DNA of 64,000 nucleotides. Origin: a bacterium (lineage in GTDB: Bacteria > AUK180). The DNA lies in the NCBI GenBank assembly GCA_023133295.1, contig JAGLWT010000162.1, positions 1 to 64,000 on the forward strand, read 5' to 3'. The notes under the pieces were generated by a model. The model ran no database searches. It was given only the letters and a program-made list of their open reading frames with translations, and had not been told where the DNA came from. Each line of letters begins with the position of its first letter. Within the stretch, counting starts at the first letter, position 1. Below are positions 25,989 through 35,400 of this stretch, piece by piece. The position numbers were made by a program, and so were the translations under genes.

Positions 25989-28900
25989 TCATTCCTTCTT
26001 CTTGTCTTTCTTAGTATCCACCTTTTTGTTCTTTTCCTTCTTGATTTCCCCAGATTCCATAGATTCAAGTGTTTTAATCATCTCATTTACATTTACTCCT
26101 TTGGATTCAATATACTCAAGTAATTCCTTTTCCTTCATTGACCCTAATTTCTCCCACTCATCAAATAATGCTCTGTAATTAGGATTACCGATACTTGTAC
26201 TCATAAGGGTTTCTGTCACCTGGTAAAAGAAATGACCTTCTATACCTATTCCCGCACCTCCTTGCCCAGTAAAACCCCACCATTCAGCAGTAAGATACCA
26301 TATATCACCTGTTCTATCTGAAGAAAAATCTACTTCAATTGGAAATACAAACTCACCTCCGCCTCCTACTTTCAACATACCACTTATTCCCACCGCAACT
26401 GAATATCCCTCTAAATCATAAATAGTATCTGCAGATGTCCAGGCGGCTCCAGCATATGCTCCAATTGAAGCTCCTCCTATATGTCCCGCTGATACAGTTA
26501 ATTGTAGCCCTAAATTACCTTGACTATCAGCAACAATATCAAGGTTTATCATTACACCTCCTCCTACAATGAAAATCCCAATTCCTGCCCCAGCCGATCC
26601 CTGCAGAGACATAGTCCAATAACCATTAGGATCAATATTCGCTAACGGATTGTTTTCAACGTATATCATTCTATTTAAAGATTGTGATCGCATAATATTT
26701 TCTACAAAAAGGTCCCGACTCACCCATCTCCCCCACTGGGGGTTGTAGTACCTTGCACCGTAGTAGTACAATCCGGTCTCTTTATCCAGAGGTTTGCCAG
26801 TGTAGCCATAATTTGTTGAAAGGTTCAAAGGTTCAAAAGTTGAAAGGTTCTTTCTCCATTCGTAATAAGTATTCCCGAATTCATCGTATTTTGTGAGCAT
26901 TGTCGGGTTGCCTGCTTCGTCGGTGAGAAGGGAATTACTACCTAAAATGTCGCTTAAATAATATGTTTTGGTATCTTCTGCTGTAATTGACATTATGCGT
27001 TTTCCGTTCCCGAAAATGTAAGAAGATGTCGGCAAATCGGTAAAATCATCAGTTCCTTTTGCTTCGTATTCCTCAACGACTTCTCCGAATGAGTTTCTGA
27101 CATAGAGGATTGCATTAATCATTGTCTCATTTTCTGAATCGTCCTTGATCTTAACTTCTTTATAAATCCTTTGCCCGTCGCCGTTGTATGCAAAAGAAAC
27201 AATGTATTTTGTCGTGTCGTCATTCTTTCTCGTGATTTCAACTTCCATAAGGCGGTTTTCATAGTCCCAGATAAAGTCTTTATTATAGTTCTCTATTCCT
27301 TCTGTTTCCGTACCTTTGTACTCTTTTTCGCTTATCAGATTTCCATTGTCGTCATAGTTCAAATATGTATGACCGATGTTGTTTGAGATGATCTTTTCAA
27401 GCTGGTTTGAATCAGTTGCGATCGTATAATCAAAATCACCTTGATCTTGGTGCATAAAGGTTCTATTGCCTGAAGGATCATATTCATACGATGCGTAACT
27501 ATTAGTGCGTTCTGTATGATTAACAAATGTCAGACGGTATAGATCATCATAACTGTATTCAGTGATCTTATTTTTTGCGCCGGAAACGCTATCGGTTTCC
27601 ATAAGCTCGGTTCTGTTTCCGACCTTGTCATATTTATATTGCTGGTGCAATAAGAGGTTGGAGGCTGGAGGCTCGGGGTTAGTGTTTAAATATTCAAGAT
27701 TCGTCATACGGTCACGAATATCATATGAATAAGTGCCTACAATGCCATTGCCATAAGTGTTCGCGGCAATTGTTCCCATAGGATTATAAGCATAATCAGC
27801 AATATGCTCTGTTTCATCCTTAATATTTAAATAAGATGTCCGATGAAGCTTATCAACGGTATATTCAACCGTCTTTCCACCTGGATAGGTTGTTGAAGTC
27901 AGGTCACCGACTTGATTGTATTCATAAGTGTTCGTGTAACCATCTGACGAAGTTCCATCTATTCCCTGATATTTTCTTGTATCCTCAGTAAGCCAGTTTC
28001 TGTTGTTGTATGTATATGAGATTTCTCCAATGACATCATCAACATCGGTAGTATCATCCTTGTATTCAATCATCTTCGTCCGGTTTCCGTTATCATCATA
28101 TTCATATGCGACTTTCTTTATCTGCCTTTCGGGAGCAGTTCCCGGATAAAGGATCTCCCTAAGTCGATATATATCATCATATGAATAATTATTCACTTTT
28201 CCATTTCCGTCTGTCTTAGTCTCAACATTTCCAATCAGATCATAGGTCTGAAATTCTGTCGTTCCATCGGGATAAAGCGTATCCGTTAATTGATTTAAGG
28301 TATTGTAGTTATAGGTTGTAACTTTACTTCTCGGATCGGTCATGGTCAAAAGGTTTCCGACATCATCATAAGTGTAGAATGCACTTGCGTCCTCCGGTTC
28401 ATGAACTTCGATCAGACGGTCAAAGCCGTCGAATACATAATCGGTAGTAGTACCGTTTGCATCCTTAACGGTCTGCTGATATTGAGTTGAATTTATATTA
28501 TAGAAATATTCCGTTGTCAGTTCAGTATTATCCGGGTATTTGATCTTTTCTAATCGTTTATAGGTATCATAAAATAATTCTGTTTCTCTGCCTTGAGAAT
28601 CCTTGACTTTCTCAAGATTCCCGGCTCTGTTGTAGAAGTTTTCCAGAATGTAATCAAATCCACCCGGATCCTGGATCAGTTTTTGCAATCTTCCCAGACC
28701 ATCGTAGTTGTACCTGTTAACTGAACCTTCCGCATCAGTAACATTCACTTCAAGAAAACCCGGTGTATCATCATATTGATAAGTGAGATGAGTAATATTT
28801 GCGCTTGCATCTACCGCAGGAAAAGCTACATCCGTTACTCTTCCCAATCCATCATAGGTATATTCGGTAGTATTACCGTTTGGGTCGGTCTCATTCAGTA

Positions 28901-31580
28901 ATCTCCCCATATGCCGGTCAAATACTTTTCTTGTAGTGATATTCATCCCATCTTCAGGATGGACGGTCACCTCATGAGTGATTACACTGCTGTTTTGAGA
29001 ATAAGAAAATTCGGTAGCGTTTTCCAATGGATCTATACTCTTTAATATCATGCCGCGGAAATATAGGCTGGAATGATCGTACTGCATTGCAGTGATAATA
29101 TCTTCGCCCAAGTCAGGGTCGGTCTGTCTTACCTGATTCAACTCCCCTCTCAGCGTAGCACTGGTACCTGAATTGATAGTTGCAGATGTATCCGAGAAAT
29201 CAGAAAGGTCATAAAAGTATCTGGTCTCCATTTTATTGTAGGGAGTCTCCTCACCATCATAATTCTGATAACTCCATTGTCGACTTATCAAACCTGAAAA
29301 GCCTTTTTCAAGATACCTATCTCTGATAACCGGGTTTTCATGAACAAATTCGGCAAATTTATTATATCCTGCCATTGCTCCGCTGCCAATCTCAGAAAGA
29401 GTATTGCCATACTCGTCGTATTCGTAATTTATCCCATATTGAAAATCCCTCCGAGTAACTGTTGTGCTTTTCAAACGGCCGGAATTTTGTAGCTTATAAT
29501 CACGGTCAGTAAGAAGATTCCGAGAAAAATCCAGAACGAAATCATCAGTTTTAAAATATGCATTGCTAGTAACAATACTTACAGAATCATCTATAGGCAA
29601 TTCAATAATCGTTTTGATATTAAATGAGCTAGGATAATATCCCAACTGCTCCGACATTGAGAATATATTCCAAGGAATGCTCCCAGAAATCGACATCAGA
29701 TAATGATTGTAATGACCGGGGTGATTCTTCACGTACTGATACTGAGTTTTATGGCCATTTGGGTCTGTTCGAGTTACAGTACCATCCTCAACCTCCATTA
29801 CACGCGTGAAATACACTCCCCCGACAAAAGTTCCGAGCAACCCGAGATTTATCACACCAAGTCCTGATTCCGGAGCGGGTTCAGTCACCGGAAAATAAGC
29901 AAGGCCTCCTGTAACGATCCAGTCATCGTGGACAGTGAAAGTGTAATTGAACTTTGTTATTGAAGGAGTGGTACCAATGCTTTCATACTCCTTTCTCTCA
30001 ACAACTCTCTGCTTCGTCAGGTCCATATCTCTGTAATAGTATCTGTTATCAAAATCCGAATCGAAAGGTTTGTTTACGTACTCGACATATCCCCCAGTGG
30101 CGTAATCAATTCTTGTCAAATGTCTGAAATAATACTCAAAATCCTTTATTATTCCAGGAAGCCAAGTATCAATTGTCTCATCGTCAAGTTCATCAAATGA
30201 AAGGGTAACTTTTTGTTTTGTATCATCATCAATAGGCTTGTATATCTCAATTTTCTTTGGTGAATATGGACTATCCTTTTCATCGTCACTAAAATGGGTA
30301 TCCCACGGATTATATTTGAAGTCAACGGATTTCGGACCATCATCAGTCTGATAATCAATGCTTGTGAGTCTATAAGGATTATCCTTTCGCAAAATATCAT
30401 TTGAATCGTTATAATGTAGGGTCACTGTCCGATCAAGAGAATCAGTTATGCTCTCAAGTCCATATCTGCAATACTCGAGTTCGAGGTCATTTCCGTAAGT
30501 ATCCAATACTTCGGTCACAAGACCGAACTTAAAGGTATAAAGTGATATATCGGCAAGACTGGAAGCCAGACTAATCAGATTTTCTGATGAAACAGAAGAT
30601 AAGTTGCTTATTATATCACTGAGATTTTGAAAAACTCCTTCATTTATAAACTGTAGATTGACATATATTTTCCCATGGGGTTCTATCTTGTACCGCATAC
30701 CATCTTTTGTAACATAAACATAGTGAGCTCCGGTCCAGATTAGCTTTGAATTGATTGCCGGGTTGGCAGGAATATACTCAAAAGAAGTGGTAGGCTCTAC
30801 TTTGAAATTTATGAATTGATTACGCTTAAAAGGTTCCGTAGTACCGTCCGCATACAACACAGATATATTGTCGGGAGGAGCATAATATTCAACCACTCCC
30901 ATCAATGAATTATATAAGAAATCACGGTAAAAACCCGGAGAATCCTTCATAGCGCTTTGTATCAATTCCATTGCATTGACCGATGCAATCAGGTGGAATC
31001 CACCAAAAACACCTCTAATAGGACATCCCTGAGGAGTGAATTGTGTCAGATAGGTATGGGCATTGGTATTGTCAATAACATCTACATCTATAAGTTTAAA
31101 GATTTCTTTTAGAACTGGTTCAAGCACTTTTCCCAGAGGACCGAGGAAACCGACTAGCTTTATTATTATTTCTTCTATCATCCCCTCAGAAAGGAGGGCT
31201 AACTCTGAAGTGAGTCCAAATTCATTGAAAAATGTACCACTGATGTTGCTCCCTACTGAATTGGCATCATCCCAACCTATATTGATTGAAAGGTGAGAAT
31301 ACGCACCTTGTCCTAGAGTAGAATCATTAAATGGATATACACCGTTTGAGTTGTAATTGAGAAATACATTGATCGGGATACCCACTCCGCCGATGCTGAC
31401 AGCCTCATAGGTAACATTGAGTTCGCCCGAAGTGGGCGCAACCTGCTCCTGGATCCCTTTTCCAAAACTGATCCGCGGATCTGACTGGATGATAGAGTCG
31501 AATTTAACCACCGGAGAATCGGCAAAAACAACAAGCGAACCAAGAATAATAAATATTGTGAGGAGATATTTCTTATTCAT
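25989..31580 (-). CDS. Full-length RHS repeat protein with Sec signal peptide and C-terminal tip (family A1)
   Basis: Signal MNKKYLLTIFIILGSLVVFA; many YD repeats; RHS core TGKPLDKETGLYYYGARYYNPQWGRWVSRD..IDPNG; Gly-rich tip with Lys-rich tail. Confidence 0.95.
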   Translation of the reverse strand: MNKKYLLTIFIILGSLVVFADSPVVKFDSIIQSDPRISFGKGIQEQVAPTSGELNVTYEAVSIGGVGIPINVFLNYNSNGVYPFNDSTLGQGAYSHLSINIGWDDANSVGSNISGTFFNEFGLTSELALLSEGMIEEIIIKLVGFLGPLGKVLEPVLKEIFKLIDVDVIDNTNAHTYLTQFTPQGCPIRGVFGGFHLIASVNAMELIQSAMKDSPGFYRDFLYNSLMGVVEYYAPPDNISVLYADGTTEPFKRNQFINFKVEPTTSFEYIPANPAINSKLIWTGAHYVYVTKDGMRYKIEPHGKIYVNLQFINEGVFQNLSDIISNLSSVSSENLISLASSLADISLYTFKFGLVTEVLDTYGNDLELEYCRYGLESITDSLDRTVTLHYNDSNDILRKDNPYRLTSIDYQTDDGPKSVDFKYNPWDTHFSDDEKDSPYSPKKIEIYKPIDDDTKQKVTLSFDELDDETIDTWLPGIIKDFEYYFRHLTRIDYATGGYVEYVNKPFDSDFDNRYYYRDMDLTKQRVVERKEYESIGTTPSITKFNYTFTVHDDWIVTGGLAYFPVTEPAPESGLGVINLGLLGTFVGGVYFTRVMEVEDGTVTRTDPNGHKTQYQYVKNHPGHYNHYLMSISGSIPWNIFSMSEQLGYYPSSFNIKTIIELPIDDSVSIVTSNAYFKTDDFVLDFSRNLLTDRDYKLQNSGRLKSTTVTRRDFQYGINYEYDEYGNTLSEIGSGAMAGYNKFAEFVHENPVIRDRYLEKGFSGLISRQWSYQNYDGEETPYNKMETRYFYDLSDFSDTSATINSGTSATLRGELNQVRQTDPDLGEDIITAMQYDHSSLYFRGMILKSIDPLENATEFSYSQNSSVITHEVTVHPEDGMNITTRKVFDRHMGRLLNETDPNGNTTEYTYDGLGRVTDVAFPAVDASANITHLTYQYDDTPGFLEVNVTDAEGSVNRYNYDGLGRLQKLIQDPGGFDYILENFYNRAGNLEKVKDSQGRETELFYDTYKRLEKIKYPDNTELTTEYFYNINSTQYQQTVKDANGTTTDYVFDGFDRLIEVHEPEDASAFYTYDDVGNLLTMTDPRSKVTTYNYNTLNQLTDTLYPDGTTEFQTYDLIGNVETKTDGNGKVNNYSYDDIYRLREILYPGTAPERQIKKVAYEYDDNGNRTKMIEYKDDTTDVDDVIGEISYTYNNRNWLTEDTRKYQGIDGTSSDGYTNTYEYNQVGDLTSTTYPGGKTVEYTVDKLHRTSYLNIKDETEHIADYAYNPMGTIAANTYGNGIVGTYSYDIRDRMTNLEYLNTNPEPPASNLLLHQQYKYDKVGNRTELMETDSVSGAKNKITEYSYDDLYRLTFVNHTERTNSYASYEYDPSGNRTFMHQDQGDFDYTIATDSNQLEKIISNNIGHTYLNYDDNGNLISEKEYKGTETEGIENYNKDFIWDYENRLMEVEITRKNDDTTKYIVSFAYNGDGQRIYKEVKIKDDSENETMINAILYVRNSFGEVVEEYEAKGTDDFTDLPTSSYIFGNGKRIMSITAEDTKTYYLSDILGSNSLLTDEAGNPTMLTKYDEFGNTYYEWRKNLSTFEPLNLSTNYGYTGKPLDKETGLYYYGARYYNPQWGRWVSRDLFVENIMRSQSLNRMIYVENNPLANIDPNGYWTMSLQGSAGAGIGIFIVGGGVMINLDIVADSQGNLGLQLTVSAGHIGGASIGAYAGAAWTSADTIYDLEGYSVAVGISGMLKVGGGGEFVFPIEVDFSSDRTGDIWYLTAEWWGFTGQGGAGIGIEGHFFYQVTETLMSTSIGNPNYRALFDEWEKLGSMKEKELLEYIESKGVNVNEMIKTLESMESGEIKKEKNKKVDTKKDKKKE

Positions 31581-32430
31581 TGCCGGCTCCTTTCTTTATT
31601 TTGAGAAGGTATTGGCCGAGTTTTGAATCGTTTTTGCCATATCCCTCCACAAGAAGAAAGTAGTTCTTTCCAATTTCAAGCTTTTCATATATCTCGGGTG
31701 GGATCATCAATGAATTGGCGGTTATTCCCTCTTTCTTCATCAGCTCTGTCCCCTTTGCCTGTGAAAGCGGATTTTTATCCGACAACTGAACCGAATAATA
31801 TGTCGCATTCGGCATAGTGAACCATGAAATTCTCTTTCCGGTCTTTTCGACATCCACGCTGTCCTTTATCAGATTCTTCTTTTCTTCCTCGGTCATGCTG
31901 TTGAGTTTTCCCATGAAGGTCTCATAGTTTTCAGAAGTTATCGGTTTGGGCTTCAGCTTTTTCAGATCGATCGTATCTTTGTCGAGAAGTCCGATGATCT
32001 TCCATTTGCCGTCGAGTTTATAAAGGCCGTATGTGAGGGTTTCCGCCTCCATATCGACCTCCTTCTTTATACCCTCCGATTTGATATCGAACATAATCTT
32101 TCTCTTCACTGTGACATTTGCACGGGCAAAATCGCCGAACACCTCGATCTTGTTAATCTTCATGGTCATCTTTACATCTTCGACAAATCTTTTTACAATA
32201 TTGTAGGCTCTTTCCTGCTTCTCATTCGGTTTATAAAGGCATGAATTGATCCTCTCGAAATTTTTGCTGTTCCATCCCGACTGGAAACGGGTAAAGAGTT
32301 TTTTTATCCTGGTTTCTTCGGAAGCGCAATACACATCCACTGCAGTTCCAAAGATAAGTCCTGTCACCATAACTGTAAACAACAGCATTTTCATTGACTT
32401 CATATTTACTCTCAAATTTATTCTTTTCAT
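31573..32430 (-). CDS. Secreted hypothetical protein (SnoaL/NTF2-like segment plus C-terminal domain)
   Basis: Signal peptide; RIKKLFTRFQSGWNSKNFERINSCLYKP..YGLYKLDGKWKIIGLLDK; overlaps both neighbours. Confidence 0.7.
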   Translation of the reverse strand: MKRINLRVNMKSMKMLLFTVMVTGLIFGTAVDVYCASEETRIKKLFTRFQSGWNSKNFERINSCLYKPNEKQERAYNIVKRFVEDVKMTMKINKIEVFGDFARANVTVKRKIMFDIKSEGIKKEVDMEAETLTYGLYKLDGKWKIIGLLDKDTIDLKKLKPKPITSENYETFMGKLNSMTEEEKKNLIKDSVDVEKTGKRISWFTMPNATYYSVQLSDKNPLSQAKGTELMKKEGITANSLMIPPEIYEKLEIGKNYFLLVEGYGKNDSKLGQYLLKIKKGAGNE

Positions 32431-35400
32431 CTTGCCACCTCCAGTGGAAGAGCTTCATAATATAAAAGGATTGTCCCCATGATATCAAGTATCCCACCCG
32501 TATCCGCGCTTGTTATTTCCCTGATGGAGTTGATCGCCTTTAAGATCTCCAGGATGTTCTTTTCCTTGTCTTCAGAAGATACAACGGTTTCCTGCAGCTT
32601 ATCAAGTGACTTCAATGCGTTTTCAACAAGATGTTCTTCCTTTCGGTCAACACTCAGATCATTGAGAAGCGCTAAAGCATCCTCCCGCATAGCTGACATC
32701 CCGTCGGGATACGCTATCTCTACATTAATGAGATACGGAGACATCTGCCACCAGATCCCGTTCGTCAGATAGGAGAGCTCCGCACTGATGGTTAATTCAG
32801 GCAGGAATTCAGGGATATTCATGAATATGTAATATTCTCCCGACTGACCGGTTTCAAGCCGATCGATCCAGGAAATCAGGGTGCCGTCAACAGTTCCATC
32901 CGGTAGTATATTTATTACATCAACACCTGCGGGCAGGATTTCATTCAATCTGATGTCAAGACCGATAATCGAAGGAGTGATCTCAGTTCTTATCGCAGTG
33001 ATTCCCGGGACGATACTTTCATGGGTTTCCGGACGGGCATATTCCAGAGCATTTTCCAGAATGCTGATCGTACCTTCAAGATTTGCTAAAATATCAAATG
33101 CGAAATACACCGATTTTCCTGATCCATAAATATTTCCGGTAATTGCCGGAGTAGGAAGATGCGGCGATACCGTCACATATCCGGCATTGAAGGTTGATTC
33201 GGACTCGATCCTGTATGTTTCCCCGGAAGCAGTCATGATCCCTGCTTCGGAAATAGGAGAATTGATGATATTCACCATCAGGTCTTGCGTTCCGTATATC
33301 CCCTCAAATTCAATACCCAATACTTCGGGATCATTGCCTTCGCCGAGGAAATGATAATACTGGGAAGTGATCAGGCCTTTGCCCGAATACACATGCTCTC
33401 TGAGTTCTTCCGAGGTATGTCCTTCAAGTTCTTCGTAATTGCCGAGAATAATGTATTCATTGTACATTCCGGCTCTCATTGCCGATATAAAACCTCCCTG
33501 AGAATCCGTGATCCGGTAGGTCATCAAATCGGCTGACAAGAGAAAATCTTCCATGGCAGCGATTCTGTCTGCTGGAACAGTTTCATAGTTCAGCCATACC
33601 AGCACTCTTGGTATTGATGCCATTTCCATCTCAATATTCATGGCAGGAACGATCTTGAACCCGATCTCTTTGGCGAATTCAATATTGTCAAGGTTGTCAT
33701 AAGAGCGGTATTCTATTGAGTGAGTACCGCTGTCGAGTATGGAAATGTCCACCGGACCGGAATAATTGAGCCATATATCACCGTCTATTCGGTATTCAGA
33801 ATACTGTACGCCGCATCCGTCTTCTCCATCTTCTGCTGAAATACTGAATAATGATCCACTGATGATATGAAGCTCACTCCCGATAAGAGTTGAAGGCGCA
33901 AATGCTCCTGAGCTCTCGGGCGGCGTCGTATCGATAAACAGATTCAGAAGTTTTGTGCTCTCCGTGTTAAATGCAAAGTCGGTTGAGCGGTAATATAGGG
34001 GACAATACCCATCATGCGTGCTTGCCACTTCAACTGGAAGCTGATATGCATTCCAGGTATATCCGTCAAAGGAATACTCTGAGTACTGAACACCGGAAAG
34101 AATATCATAAGCATTCAATAAGATACTCGCATCATCTAAGCAATAGACATTGTCAGCAGCATGATAAACTCTGTCTGAGTCAACCCATACCTGAGTAACA
34201 GGCGGATTTGTGTCCAGTTTGACCGTAGTTTCAACAGGAGACGAAATATTCCCCGCAGCATCAATCGCATATATCCGAATCGTATAGATTCCATCCTGCG
34301 CAGGAATACCGCCGAGTGACCCGCCGTCCCAGTTAAAGGACACGAAGATATCTCCGGTAGTTTCCGCGTTCTGCATAAAGGCTTTCACGCCATTGTTGTC
34401 ATAGATCTCCAAGTAGACCGTGGCCTGCTCTGAAACGGAAACGGATATCGTGAGATTATCAAGTAATGCATCTCCATTGGGACTGAAATATTCTGAAGAA
34501 ATTGCAAGCCCCAGTATTTCCGGGTTTTCTCCATCTCCATTATAACCGGATATGGCAAATTTACCGTCGATCGTCATTACCTTGACGGTCAGGCTGTTGG
34601 CATTAACATCCCTTGTAACCAATGATTCATCCGGCTGAGCGATACTCCAGCTCGCTGACTCATCATCAAATATCCAGACTGTGAGCAAGTCCTCATCAAG
34701 GCCCACGATTTCGCTGTCATCATAAAGGAATGTAAGCTCGATGTACTTGTCGAAGTATTTCTGCTGTGATTCCAAATGTATTTCATAAACAGATAATAGC
34801 GTCGAAGCACTGGCCAGTTCAACGGTTGAAACTTCCTTTATACCGGTATCATTGATTTGTGCAATTTTACCCGAATGTAGTAAATTGTTATTTTCTTCGG
34901 GTAAATTATCTATTGTAACTTTTGAAATCGTCAATGTATCATCCGGAGCAAAAAGAACATCCGAATCAATAGACACGATAAGTTTTGAATCGTCGCTGGC
35001 AACGCTTCCGGGAACATTCCAGTCAATACCTTCGCATGGAGAATGCTCGATGAGGTTCAGAATGTTTATATCGCTTGCATTTGTCAGATGATTGTATTCA
35101 CTATAAACAATTTTAGTACCGTCAGATGAAAGGAAAGCGTTTTCCGGAACACCCCATTTATTCACAACAATCTCCATATTATTGGCGATTATCTGGTTAT
35201 TTCTTCCCAATATATCCACCTTGCCTATTGAGAAATCATAGTAATCGGGGGTTCCAAAAGTATAGGGAGCTCTTATCTGGAATAATGAGCGATGGCAATC
35301 ATTTCCTTCTATCAAATGATTTCCAAGGGCATAGTAAATGAACTTGCTATCGGGATCCCAACCAATAATCGAACCATGGCCGTAATCGTCAATATTGATC

